The notes beneath the pieces are model-generated. The model was not told the DNA's origin, did not search any database, and saw only the letters and a program-made list of their open reading frames with translations. 64,000 bases of DNA from UKL13-2 sp036394575 (GTDB taxonomy: Bacteria > Pseudomonadota > Gammaproteobacteria > Burkholderiales > Usitatibacteraceae): assembly GCA_036394575.1 (NCBI GenBank), contig DASWEY010000019.1, positions 49,011-113,010 of the forward strand, given 5' to 3'. Below, in pieces: positions 12,269-21,700 of this stretch (position 1 is its first letter; the number at the start of each line of letters is the position of its first letter). The position numbers were made by a program, and so were the translations under genes.

Positions 12269-12501
12269 GAGGGGCGATGCGCGCAGTGCGCCGGGTCGCG
12301 ACAGCCGATTTTGCCGTCTTTCAACACGCTGTCCGACTCGGGCATATATACGCCGCAGCTGGCGCAGGCCACCATGCGCTCGGCGGCGGCCGGTTTCGCC
12401 TCGCCGGATTTGCCTGCCGCGGGACGGTCGGGACGCTGCTGCTTTTTGAAAAAAGCCCAGGCCACAGCGGCAATCAACAGCAGGAGCAGCAGTTTTCCCA
12501 T
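12265..12501 (-). CDS. PP0621-family small Cys-rich membrane protein
   Basis: A 78-residue protein with one N-terminal hydrophobic helix (LLLLLLIAAVAWAFF), an Ala/Pro linker and a C-terminal Cys/His cluster (CASCG, then C-R-D-P-A-H-C) that looks like a small metal site. Its stop overlaps the pilS start (ATGA), giving translational coupling. Homologues sit in the same place before pilS in many betaproteobacteria; the role is unknown, but the coupling suggests it helps assembly or sensing by PilS. Confidence 0.8.
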   Translation of the reverse strand: MGKLLLLLLIAAVAWAFFKKQQRPDRPAAGKSGEAKPAAAERMVACASCGVYMPESDSVLKDGKIGCRDPAHCAHRPS

Positions 12502-12595
12502 GGGGACGTCAGACTCGCATCAACGGTAAGGTCGATATGCTATCGCACCCGGGCACCGGCGCCCAAGCCGGCCATCCGCAATGAATGGCGGCGCG

Positions 12596-13369
12596 CTATT
12601 TTTCGACGAAGGCGCGTTCGACCACGAAATGACCGGGAGAATCCATATGGCCTTCTCGGTAGCCGCGCGACAGCATCAGGTTTTTGGTGTCCCTGAGCAT
12701 TTCCGGGCTGCCGCAGATCATCACGCGATCGCGCTCCACGTCGAGATGCGGCAGGCCCAGATCGTCCATCATCTTGCCGGTCTCGATCAGGGCGGTGATG
12801 CGCCCCTGGTTGCGGAACGGCTCGCGCGTGACGGTGGGGTAATACAGCAGCTTGTCGCGCACCACTTCGCCGAAGAATTCGTTGTCCGGCAGTTCCCGGT
12901 TGATGAAGTCGTTATAGGCCAGCTCGGCGACATGGCGGCAGCCGTGCACCAGCACCACTTTTTCGAAATGTTCGTAGGTTTCCGGGTCCTTGATGACGCT
13001 CATGAAGGGCGCCATGCCGGTGCCGGTGGACAACAGGTAAAGCGTCTTGCCGGGCAGCAGGTTCTGCAGGATCAGGGTGCCGACCGCCTTGCTGTTGACC
13101 AGCAGCTCGTCGCCGACTTTGAGGTGCTGCAGGCGCGAGGTCAGCGGCCCGTTCTGTACCTTGATCGAGAAGTACTCGAGCCGTTCCTCGTAGTTGGCAC
13201 TGACCATGCTGTAGGCGCGCAGCAGGGGCTTGCCCTCGACCTGGATGCCGATCATGGTGAACTGCCCGTTCAAAAAACGGAACGAGGGGTCGCGGGTGGC
13301 GGTGAAACTGAACAGGGTATCGGTCCAGTGATGAACGCTCAGAACGCGTTCGTGAAAATGGGTGGCCAT
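12596..13369 (-). CDS. fpr: ferredoxin/flavodoxin-NADP+ reductase
   Basis: FAD enzyme of 257 residues that passes electrons between NADPH and ferredoxin or flavodoxin. FAD-binding motif RAYSMVS in the N-terminal barrel, NADP-binding STGTGMAPF, and CGSPEML near the C-terminus; it ends in FVEK, as bacterial subclass I Fpr proteins do. An AAGAAG ribosome-binding site precedes the start. It is monocistronic in this layout, with tRNA-Pro and its terminator upstream. Confidence 0.95.
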   Translation of the reverse strand: MATHFHERVLSVHHWTDTLFSFTATRDPSFRFLNGQFTMIGIQVEGKPLLRAYSMVSANYEERLEYFSIKVQNGPLTSRLQHLKVGDELLVNSKAVGTLILQNLLPGKTLYLLSTGTGMAPFMSVIKDPETYEHFEKVVLVHGCRHVAELAYNDFINRELPDNEFFGEVVRDKLLYYPTVTREPFRNQGRITALIETGKMMDDLGLPHLDVERDRVMICGSPEMLRDTKNLMLSRGYREGHMDSPGHFVVERAFVEK

Positions 13370-13492
13370 GGCTTCTTGACAGTAGGTGGGTGCCGCGTGC
13401 TTTCGCGGGATGGGAACGGGAGGATGGAGGAATCAGGCGATTCGGATATGGGATATGGATATGCCGCAAAGGTCTAAAGTGTTGCCGCAAAG

Positions 13493-13521
13493 AAAAAGCC
13501 TGTGCGTCGCACAGGCTTTTT
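13493..13521 (-). terminator. intrinsic terminator of tRNA-Pro
   Basis: A 13-bp perfect stem, AAAAAGCCTGTGC (13493-13505) with GCACAGGCTTTTT (13509-13521) and a 3-base loop. The A/T ends make it functional in either direction. It lies 35 bp past the tRNA-Pro 3' end. A second hairpin (CCCCGGA / TCCGGGG, 13531-13549) lies between. Confidence 0.9.
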
Positions 13522-13555
13522 CTTTGCGATCCCCGGACGCATTCCGGGGAAAAAT

Positions 13556-13632
13556 TGGTCGGGGTGAGAGGATTCGAACCTCCGGCCTCTACGTCCCGAA
13601 CGTAGCGCTCTACCAGGCTAAGCTACACCCCG
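13556..13632 (-). tRNA. tRNA-Pro (anticodon CGG)
   Basis: A 77-base cloverleaf. Acceptor CGGGGTG pairs with CACCCCG, CCA is encoded, the anticodon stem is CTACG/CGTAG with loop TTCGGGA (anticodon CGG), and the T loop is GTTCGAATC. It reads CCG codons, useful in a GC-rich genome. Confidence 0.97.
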
Positions 13633-13703
13633 AATTTTTTGCGCGCGCCGGCGTAACGTAATGAAAGCAAGCAAAACCAGGCGGGCCCAGCCTTCGGCAA
13701 GCC

Positions 13704-14693
13704 TTAAAACCTGCGTTCGACCGCGAAAACGCATAATTGTAGCAAAGCATCGCGATAAACGGAATCCGGAAAATGCGAAATCGCGTCGGCCGCTATTTTG
13801 GCCTCGCGATGCGCCGCCTGCCGCGCGTAATCGATGGCGCCGGTCGCCTGGATGGTGGCGACGACGGCCGCCATGTTTTCCTTGCCGCCCTCTTCAATGG
13901 CTTGCCGGATCAGATCGCGCTGTGCGGCACTGCCCTCGCGCATTGCAAAAATCAACGGTAGTGTGGGCTTACCTTCGGCAAGATCGTCACCCACATTCTT
14001 GCCGGTTTCACTGATATCGCCCGAGTAATCGAGCACATCGTCGATCAACTGGAAGGCGGTGCCCACATGGGTGCCGTAAGACGCCAGCGCCTCTTCATTG
14101 CGACTCGAGGCTTCGCCCAGGATCGCACCCACCCGGCAGGCCGCCTCGAACAGCTTGGCGGTCTTGTAGCGCACCACCTTGAGGTAGCTTTCCTCGTCGG
14201 TGTCGGCGTCGCGCACATTCATCAGTTGCAACACCTCGCCCTCGGAAATGATATTGGTCGCCTCGGCCATCACCCCCATCACGCGCATCGAGCCGACCTC
14301 GACCATCATCTGGAAGGCCCGCGAATACAGGAAGTCGCCGACCAGCACGCTGGCCGCATTGCCGAAGGCCGCGTTGGCGGTTTCGCGGCCGCGGCGCAGG
14401 TCCGATTCATCGACCACATCGTCATGCAGCAGGGTGGCGGTATGGATGAATTCGATCACCGCGGCCATTTCGTGCATGGCCGCCTTGGGCGCGCCGGCCA
14501 GGCTGCCGCTGAGCGCCACCAGGACCGGGCGCAGACGCTTGCCGCCGGCACTGATGATGTAGCTGGAAATCTGGTTGACCAGGATGACGTCGGAGGCAAG
14601 GCGCTGGCGGATGACGCCGTCGATGGCCTGCATATCGGCCTCGATGACGGCGCGGATCGCATCGAGGTTCACGGGATGGTGCGAAGAATTCAT
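13704..14693 (-). CDS. ispB: octaprenyl diphosphate synthase (polyprenyl synthetase)
   Basis: Trans-prenyltransferase that elongates FPP/GPP with IPP to make the ubiquinone side chain. The 329-residue protein carries both aspartate-rich motifs, LLHDDVVDESD and QLIDDVLDYSGD, the GGKRLRP substrate-binding segment, and the characteristic end FAVERRF. It is divergent from rplU, the standard proteobacterial arrangement, which supports IspB rather than a shorter-chain synthase. Confidence 0.95.
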   Translation of the reverse strand: MNSSHHPVNLDAIRAVIEADMQAIDGVIRQRLASDVILVNQISSYIISAGGKRLRPVLVALSGSLAGAPKAAMHEMAAVIEFIHTATLLHDDVVDESDLRRGRETANAAFGNAASVLVGDFLYSRAFQMMVEVGSMRVMGVMAEATNIISEGEVLQLMNVRDADTDEESYLKVVRYKTAKLFEAACRVGAILGEASSRNEEALASYGTHVGTAFQLIDDVLDYSGDISETGKNVGDDLAEGKPTLPLIFAMREGSAAQRDLIRQAIEEGGKENMAAVVATIQATGAIDYARQAAHREAKIAADAISHFPDSVYRDALLQLCVFAVERRF

Positions 14694-14790
14694 GCGTTAT
14701 TGGTGATTTTATCGGGAGCGGCCCCCGGATACGGCCTGGCCGGCCGCGACTAACTATCTGTTTCGACTAAACATCAGAACAAAATTCGCA

Positions 14791-14819
14791 TTGACGCGCC
14801 AGTCGGGGATTCGTATAAT
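14791..14819 (+). promoter_or_regulatory. near-consensus sigma-70 promoter of rplU-rpmA
   Basis: TTGACG (14791-14796), exactly 17 bp, then TATAAT (14814-14819): perfect -10 and one mismatch in -35. It leaves a 5' leader of about 120 bases before rplU. Confidence 0.9.
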
Positions 14820-14944
14820 AGCGGGTTCATTCGTCGCCCACCAATTTCTTCGCGGTTTTCGCTGCGGGCAGGCTGGTCCCGGGATTGCTGAAACGGTTAC
14901 CCGGCGCACGATGGATTACACGAATCTTTTTCAGGAGTTTAACC

Positions 14945-15256
14945 ATGTATGCGGTCATAAAAACCGGCGGGAAGCAGTATCGTGTCCAGGCCGGCGAAAA
15001 ACTTAAAATAGAACAGATACCGGCAGACGTGGGCTCGCAGATTGTCCTGGACGAAGTGTTGATGGTCGGAACGGGTGAAACCGTCAAGATCGGAACGCCT
15101 CTCCTGGCAGGTGCGCAAGTCTCGGCTACCGTTGTCTCCCAGGGTCGTGCTGACAAGGTGCGCATTTTCAAGATGCGCCGTCGCAAGCACTATCAAAAAC
15201 GCCAGGGTCATCGCCAAAATTACACCGAGATCCAAATCGGCGACATCAAGGCCTAA
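14945..15256 (+). CDS. rplU: 50S ribosomal protein L21
   Basis: The 103-residue L21 (MYAVIKTGGKQYRV at the start, KMRRRKHYQKRQGHRQNYTEI at the C-terminus). The ATG at 14945 is chosen over the longer frame because AGGAG lies seven bases upstream and MYAVIKTGGKQY is the universal L21 start. First gene of rplU-rpmA, with obg and proB following after a terminator. Confidence 0.98.
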   Translation: MYAVIKTGGKQYRVQAGEKLKIEQIPADVGSQIVLDEVLMVGTGETVKIGTPLLAGAQVSATVVSQGRADKVRIFKMRRRKHYQKRQGHRQNYTEIQIGDIKA

Positions 15257-15273
15257 GGCACAGGAGATAAACC

Positions 15274-15531
15274 ATGGCACATAAAAAAGCAGGCGGCAGT
15301 TCCCGTAACGGCCGCGATTCAGAATCGAAACGCCTGGGCGTCAAGGCCTATGGCGGCGAGTTGATCCCGGCCGGCTCGATCATCGTGCGTCAGCGCGGCA
15401 CCGAGTTCCACGCAGGCGAAAACGTCGGCATGGGCAAGGATCACACCCTGTTCGCGCTGACCACCGGCAAGGTCATGTTTGCGGTCAAGGGCGAGAAAAA
15501 ACGCCGCACCGTCAGCGTCCAGCCGGCATAA
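15274..15531 (+). CDS. rpmA: 50S ribosomal protein L27
   Basis: The 85-residue L27, starting MAHKKAGGSSRNGRDS with no N-terminal cleavage extension. Its N-terminal tail reaches the peptidyl-transferase centre. It starts 17 bp after rplU with AGGAGA as ribosome-binding site. Confidence 0.98.
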   Translation: MAHKKAGGSSRNGRDSESKRLGVKAYGGELIPAGSIIVRQRGTEFHAGENVGMGKDHTLFALTTGKVMFAVKGEKKRRTVSVQPA

Positions 15532-15555
15532 GCTTCAAGGCTTCTGGAATCAAAG

Positions 15556-15590
15556 AGGCCCCGAAGAGTTTTCTTCGGGGCCTTTTTATT
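15556..15590 (+). terminator. intrinsic terminator after rpmA
   Basis: AGGCCCCGAAGA (15556-15567) pairs with TCTTCGGGGCCT (15572-15583) and is followed by a T run. It separates the ribosomal-protein unit from obg, so obg-proB probably depends on read-through or its own promoter. Confidence 0.93.
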
Positions 15591-15672
15591 TGTATCGTAT
15601 GGTTTGCCATTGCATCGGCAGCGCCCCGATTGCGGTCTCCAATGCGGTAACGAATCCGCCGGAAATGTCATC

Positions 15673-16773
15673 ATGAAATTCATCGACGAAGCGAAAATCG
15701 AAGTGCACGCGGGCAGTGGCGGCAACGGCTCGGCCTCGATGCGCCGCGAAAAATACATCGCCTTCGGCGGGCCCGACGGCGGCGACGGCGGTCGCGGCGG
15801 TTCGATCTACGTGATCGCCGACTGCAATATCAACACCCTGGTCGATTACCGCTTTGCGCGGATTTTTCGCGCCAAGGGCGGCGAGCCGGGGCGCGGCGCC
15901 GACTGCAATGGCCGCGGCGCCGACGATGTCGTCTTGCGCGTGCCGGTCGGTACCGTCATCAAGGACCTAGCCACCGACCAGATCATCGCCGATCTGACGC
16001 GCGACAAGCAGAAGGCGCTGGTCGCCGAGGGCGGCCGCGGCGGACTCGGCAATCTGCATTTCAAGACCAGCACCAATCGCGCGCCGCGCCAGTTCACCAA
16101 GGGCGCCGAGGGCGAGACCAAGGAACTGCATTTCGAATTGAAAGTGCTGGCCGATGTCGGTCTGCTGGGCATGCCCAATGCCGGCAAATCCACCTTCATT
16201 CGCTCAGTATCGGCCGCGCGGCCGAAAGTCGCCGACTACCCCTTCACCACCCTGCACCCCAACCTGGGCGTGGTCCGGGTATCGGATGCGAAAAGTTTCG
16301 TGATCGCCGATGTGCCGGGGCTGATTGAAGGCGCTGCGGAAGGCGCCGGACTCGGCCACCAGTTCCTGAAGCATTTGCAGCGCACCCATCTGCTGCTGCA
16401 CCTGATCGATATCGCGCCGTTTGACGAAGCCACCGACGTCGTCAAGGAAGCCAAGGCGATCATCAACGAGCTCAAGAAATACGATCAGGCCCTGTTCGAC
16501 AAACCGCGTTGGCTGGTCCTGAACAAAGCCGATTTGCTGGAGCCGGCCGAGGCGGAAAAACGCGTCAAGGTCGTCATCAAGGGCCTCAAATGGAAGGGTC
16601 CGCATTTCCTGATTTCGGCGATGAAGGCCGAGGGGGTCAGTGAACTCACGTTTGCGATCATGGAACATATCGATGCCAACAAGGTCGTCGCGCCGGAAGC
16701 TGAACCCGAAGCAAAAGCGATGGCCGCCCCCTTGCCGAGAACGCGCAGAAAAAATGCAAAGATCGAGGATTGA
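15673..16773 (+). CDS. obg: GTPase Obg/CgtA
   Basis: Ribosome-associated GTPase needed for 50S maturation and stress/ppGpp responses; 366 residues. The glycine-rich Obg fold occupies 1-158 (MKFIDEAKIEVHAGSGGNG), followed by the G domain with P-loop GMPNAGKST near 166, DVPGLIEGA and NKADL. A C-terminal basic tail (RTRRKN) follows. The ATG at 15673 is chosen because it begins the conserved MKFID; 23 upstream in-frame codons are not conserved. Its TGA stop lies at the edge of a family A repeat. Confidence 0.97.
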   Translation: MKFIDEAKIEVHAGSGGNGSASMRREKYIAFGGPDGGDGGRGGSIYVIADCNINTLVDYRFARIFRAKGGEPGRGADCNGRGADDVVLRVPVGTVIKDLATDQIIADLTRDKQKALVAEGGRGGLGNLHFKTSTNRAPRQFTKGAEGETKELHFELKVLADVGLLGMPNAGKSTFIRSVSAARPKVADYPFTTLHPNLGVVRVSDAKSFVIADVPGLIEGAAEGAGLGHQFLKHLQRTHLLLHLIDIAPFDEATDVVKEAKAIINELKKYDQALFDKPRWLVLNKADLLEPAEAEKRVKVVIKGLKWKGPHFLISAMKAEGVSELTFAIMEHIDANKVVAPEAEPEAKAMAAPLPRTRRKNAKIED

Positions 16774-16827
16774 CGCGCCTTTCGGGGCAAAAGTGCTTCG
16801 AGACCCCTACCAATGCTGGACTTTGCA
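16771..16827 (-). repeat. family A palindromic repeat, copy 3
   Basis: GACGCGCCTTTCGGGGC at the left and CCAATGCTGGACTTT at the right follow the family's minus orientation, but the arms have diverged. An 8-bp inverted repeat, ATGCAAAG before and CTTTGCAT after, brackets it. The left end includes the obg stop codon. Confidence 0.65.
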
Positions 16828-16860
16828 TCTTCCATTTTGAACCCGTCCTGGATTTCAACA

Positions 16861-17967
16861 ATGCCCACCCCGCGACGCATCGTTGTCAAAATCGGCTCCA
16901 CCCTGATCACCAATCACGGTGCGGGCGTCGATCATGCGTTGATCGCCGACTGGGTGCGGCAGATCGCGACCCTGACGCGCGACGGCCACGAGGTGCTGCT
17001 GGTCTCCTCCGGCGCCATCGCCGAGGGCATGAAGCGCCTGGGCTGGAAGACGCGGCCGCATGAGGTCAACCAGTTGCAGGCGGCCGCGGCGGTCGGCCAG
17101 ATGGGGCTGGTGCAGGTGTATGAATCCGCGTTCCGCGAGCATGCGCTCGGCACCGCGCAAATCCTGCTCACGCATGACGATCTCGCCAACCGCGAACGCT
17201 ATCTGAACGCGCGCTCCACCCTCACCACCCTGCTCGATTTAAGGGTGGTGCCGATCATCAACGAGAACGATACCGTGGTCACCGACGAGATCAAGTTCGG
17301 CGACAACGACACCCTGGCGGCATTGGTTGCCAACCTGGTCGATGCCGATGAACTGATCATCCTCACCGATCAGCAGGGCCTGTTCAGCGCCGACCCGCGC
17401 AAGGATCACTCAGCCGCGCTGATTGCCGGCGCCCGGGCAGGCGATCCGGCGCTGGAGACCATGGCCGGCGGCGCCGGCTCGGCCCTGGGACGCGGCGGCA
17501 TGCTCACCAAGGTGCTGGCCGCGAAAAAAGCCGCCCTGTCGGGAGCGGCAACGGTGATCGCGCACGGACGCGAAGCCGATGTGCTGCTGCGGCTCGCGCA
17601 GGGCGAGACCATCGGTACGCGCCTGACCCCGGAGGCCCTCAGCCTGCAGGCGAAAAAAACCTGGCTGGCCGGGCATCTCAAGACCAGCGGCCGCCTGATT
17701 CTCGATGCCGGCGCGGTGCGCGCCCTGGTGCAGGATGGCAAGAGCCTGCTGCCGATCGGGGTGCTGCGGGTGGAAGGCAATTTCGGGCGCGGCGAGGTAG
17801 TCAGTTGCGTCACGCCCGACGGCCTTGAAGTGGCGCGCGGCCTATGCAATTACGGTTCGCTCGATGCCGGCAAAATCGCCCGCAAGCCGACGGCGAACAT
17901 CGAGTCCCTGCTGGGCTATATCGCCGAGCCGGAACTGATTCACCGCAATAATCTGGTGCTGATTTAG
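16861..17967 (+). CDS. proB: glutamate 5-kinase
   Basis: Phosphorylates glutamate in the first step of proline synthesis. The 368-residue protein has an amino-acid kinase domain (RIVVKIGSTLIT, VSSGAIAEG, INENDTVVTDEIKFGDND, GRGGMLTKVLAAK) and a C-terminal PUA domain (from about residue 280). The ATG at 16861 gives the family's usual short N-terminus; upstream in-frame codons are repeat-derived sequence. Proline usually feedback-inhibits the enzyme. proA is not nearby. Confidence 0.96.
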   Translation: MPTPRRIVVKIGSTLITNHGAGVDHALIADWVRQIATLTRDGHEVLLVSSGAIAEGMKRLGWKTRPHEVNQLQAAAAVGQMGLVQVYESAFREHALGTAQILLTHDDLANRERYLNARSTLTTLLDLRVVPIINENDTVVTDEIKFGDNDTLAALVANLVDADELIILTDQQGLFSADPRKDHSAALIAGARAGDPALETMAGGAGSALGRGGMLTKVLAAKKAALSGAATVIAHGREADVLLRLAQGETIGTRLTPEALSLQAKKTWLAGHLKTSGRLILDAGAVRALVQDGKSLLPIGVLRVEGNFGRGEVVSCVTPDGLEVARGLCNYGSLDAGKIARKPTANIESLLGYIAEPELIHRNNLVLI

Positions 17968-17999
17968 GCGTGCAGGACGCGCGCCCGGTTAGCGTCGGC

Positions 18000-18638
18000 T
18001 TATTGAAAGCGTTTCAAGTCGACCGTCTTGTAAAGCCCCATCACCTTGGGCACATAGGCCATCGTTTCCGGATAGGGCGGGATGCGATTGCCGGCGCGGA
18101 TGACGGCGTTCTCACCGGCGTTGTAACCGGCCAGCGCCAACTCCACATTGCCATGGAACATCTTCAGCAGGTCGCGCAAATAACGCGTTCCGGCCGCAAT
18201 GTTCTCGACCGGGTCGTCGAGATTGGTGATGCCGTAACGCTGCGCCGTCGCGGGAATCAGCTGCATCAGACCGATCGCGCCCTTGGCCGAAATCGCCCGG
18301 GCGTTGTAGCCGGATTCGGCGCGGATCACGGCATGAATCAGTTTCGGGTCCATGCCGTGCGTCTTGGCGGCGCTGTCGATCATCGGCACATAGCGGGCGA
18401 TATCGACGGTCGACGGTCCGTTCGGCGACCAGGCATTGGGACGCATCGCTCCCGAGGTGGGAATGCGATAGACCAGCCGGTAACGGCGATCGAGGTGCGG
18501 CAGATTGGAAAAATGCACCACCCCGTTCTCGTCTCTGAACGAATAAATATTGGCGACCGAATTCTGCGCCCACGCCGGCGCGATGGCGGTCACCAGGATC
18601 GAGCAGATTGCCGTCCGTATCAGGAATTGGCGAGGCAT
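18000..18638 (-). CDS. lytic transglycosylase (SLT family) with DUF4124-like N-terminus
   Basis: A secreted murein lytic transglycosylase of 212 residues. Signal peptide (ends AWAQ near 25), a DUF4124-like strand pair (IYSFRDENGVVHFSN), then the SLT domain with catalytic Glu in VIRAESGYN, GLMQLIPATAQRYG and ALAGYNAGENAV. It cleaves glycan strands to 1,6-anhydro ends, the products AmpD helps recycle. The stop lies 33 bp from proB, in convergent orientation. Confidence 0.92.
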   Translation of the reverse strand: MPRQFLIRTAICSILVTAIAPAWAQNSVANIYSFRDENGVVHFSNLPHLDRRYRLVYRIPTSGAMRPNAWSPNGPSTVDIARYVPMIDSAAKTHGMDPKLIHAVIRAESGYNARAISAKGAIGLMQLIPATAQRYGITNLDDPVENIAAGTRYLRDLLKMFHGNVELALAGYNAGENAVIRAGNRIPPYPETMAYVPKVMGLYKTVDLKRFQ

Positions 18639-18763
18639 AGATTCGGGTTTGTAAACGAAGGATTAAATACTAACACCAAGTCTTTGTTTTGTCTGGAATT
18701 CCTGTAATGAAGGGCGCTGACGCCCGGTTTGCAGGGGGCCAGGCTTGATGTAACCTTGCACTT

Positions 18764-21700
18764 ATGGAAAACCGCGCCCCTGTGGCCGCCAGGCCTGACG
18801 GCCCCCGCCGTAATGTGCGCTTCAAGCTGGAAGCGCCCTGGCTGATCATGCTGGCGCTGCTGGTCGCCACCTTCGTTTCAGCCTATCAAAGCTATCAGCG
18901 CACCAGTTCGGCGACCAACGCACGCTTCGCCGAAATCGCACAGGTGGCCCAGGCATCATTTTCCGGGCAATTGCGCGACATCGAGAGCCTGCTGCGCAGC
19001 GCATCGGTGATGATTACGGCCATTCCCGACCTGCCGGCCCGGCAGTGGGCGTATTTTTTTACGTCACACCGCGAAAGCACCCAGGATTATCGCGGCCTGT
19101 CGCGCATCGAATACATCTATGCGGAGGGGCGCAGCGGCCCGCGTCTGGCGCACGCTTTCGACACCCGGCTTGAGCAGGCGCCGGAACAGGCGATCGAGAA
19201 AATACCGGCCGTGATCGAAGCCATGCAGCGCGTCAACCAGTCGCGCACCTATGCGCTCTCCGACCCCTTCCTGTTGCCCGGCGGCGACGGTAGTCGGCAG
19301 AACATGATGGTGATGGTGATGCCGGCCTACGGCTACGCCATCGACGACCGGGGCCGCAAGGGCGAGCCCTGGGCCCTGGTCGGCTACCTGCTGGCCACCG
19401 TCAGCCTCGACGACATGGTCGCCAAGCTGACCTCTCGCCAGGATCCGCGCCTGATCATTGCCCTGGTCGCCAACAACCGCCAGCTCTACCGCAGCCCGAT
19501 CCCTGCCGGCGCGGATGGCGCGCGCTACAGCACCGACATGGCGCTCAATTTCAGCGAGCGCCCCTGGACCATGCACTTTGAAAGCGCCCCGGCGCTGGAA
19601 CGGGAACTGGCCAACAACACGCCGCAGACGATTCTGCTGGTCGGCTGTGTGGGGACGCTGCTGCTCAGCGGCATGATCTGGCTGTTGTCGCGGTTGCGCG
19701 AGCAGGCCGAATCGCTGGCCGCCAAAATGACCGAACGCCTGCAGGACCAGGTCAAGTTCACCGAAGACCTGATCGAATTCAATCCCAACCCCATCACCCG
19801 CAAGGATGCCGCAGGGCGTTATGTCACCGTCAACCGCGCCTGGGAATTGCTGACCGGCCATAAACGCCAGCATGTGCTGGGCAAATCCGTCCGCGAGTTC
19901 GTCAATCCCGATCAGGCGGCCCGCATCGAGGCCCAGGATCAGCGCGTGTACGAATCGTCGTCCGGGTATGACGCCATGGAAATGGTGGTGGTCAATCCCG
20001 ACGGCCAGCGCTTCGAGACCATTTTTTCCAAGCAGCTGCTGCGGCGCGCCGATGGCAGCATCGACGGCGTCATCGGCACCATCACCGATGTCACCCCGAT
20101 CAAGAAGCTGGAACAGGAACTGGCGCAGAAGCGCGAGCAGCTCGATCTGGTCATTCGCTCTTCGCAGCAAGGTATCTGGGACGTGGAACTGCGGCCCGGG
20201 GGCAATGTGTACCTGTCGGAAAGGTTTCTGGAGATGCTCGGCTATGTGAACAGCCGTTTTCCGAACAGCGACTGGCGCACAGTCCTGCATCCGGAAGACG
20301 TGGCCATGTTCCAGCGCGAAATGATCCGCCATTTCAAGCGCGAAACCCCGTATTTCGACGTCGAAGCGCGCGTACGCCGTCGCAGCGGCGAATATATCTG
20401 GGTACGGGTGCGCGCCACTGCGCAGCACGATGCCCGCGGCCGCGCAGTGCGCTTTGTCGGTTCGATCGGCGACATCTCGGACCGCAAGCGGGCCGAGGCG
20501 ACGCTGATCGAGGCCAATGAACGCATCGTCGAGGCGGCGCGTGCCAAGGCGGCTTTTCTGGCCACCATGAGCCACGAAATCCGCACCCCGCTGAACGGCG
20601 TGCTGGGCATGGCCGGCCTGCTGGCCGAAACCCGCCTCAACGACGAGCAGCGCGATTACATCCGCCTGATCCGCGCCTCGGGCGACACCCTGCTGCGCCT
20701 GGTCGACGACGTACTCGATTTTTCCAAGATCGAATCCGGACGCATGACCCTGGAGGCGGTGCCGGTCGAACTGGTGCAACTGATCGAGGAGGCATTCGAC
20801 CTGGTCGCCGACAAGGCGCGCGACAAGCAGCTGGCGCTGATCTACGACGTCAGCGACAATGTGCCTGCCTACATCCTCGGCGACGCCACGCGCCTGCGAC
20901 AGATCCTGCTGAACCTGCTGTCGAACGCCATCAAGTTCACTCCGCGCGGAGAAATCATGCTGACCTTCACCGCGACCCATGTGACCGGCGACGTGCTGGT
21001 CCTGGAAGGCCGCGTCAAGGACAGCGGCATCGGCATTCCGGCCGAGCGCATCGGCCAGCTGTTCCAGGCCTTCACCCAGGTGGACGCCTCGACCACGCGC
21101 AAATACGGCGGCACCGGCCTGGGTCTCGCCATCATCAAGCGCCTGACGCAGCTGATGAACGGCGATGTGCGCGTCGAAAGCGTGGAGGGCGAAGGCACGA
21201 CCTTCATCTTCAATATCACCACGCAGGCCGCGCGCGGCCCTGCGCGGCCGTATATGCAAAGCGATGTGTTCGACTTTCTCGGCAAGCGCCTGCTGTTGGT
21301 CGAAAGCAACCTCAGCCGTCGCCCGATCCTGCAAGGGATTCTCCGGCGCTGGGGCTTCGAGTGTCTGGTCGTGACGCCCGGGGAGGCCGCCGCCGCACTG
21401 CGTATGCAGGCCGATATCGACATTCTCCTCAGCGACCTCATGTCGCCGGACGCGCCGGCCGCCGCCGTCAGCGACGCGCTCGCGGAACTCGACCGCGAGC
21501 GCGCGCAGCGCGAACAACCGCCGCTGGTCAGCATTTTTGTTTCCAATCTTTCGCGCGCCGAACTGTCGCAGCGCCCTGATTGCAGGCTGCCGCGTCACGA
21601 TATATTCCTGCTGCGACCGGTGAGCCAGCCGAAGCTGTTCGATGCGCTGATGCGCGCCGCGTTGCATGATTTGCAATCCGATATCGCCAGCCGCCCGTTC

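Noticed and set aside
14820..14944. L21 autoregulatory leader or riboswitch
   Set aside because: A leader of about 120 bases exists, but I could not find a convincing conserved structure by eye.
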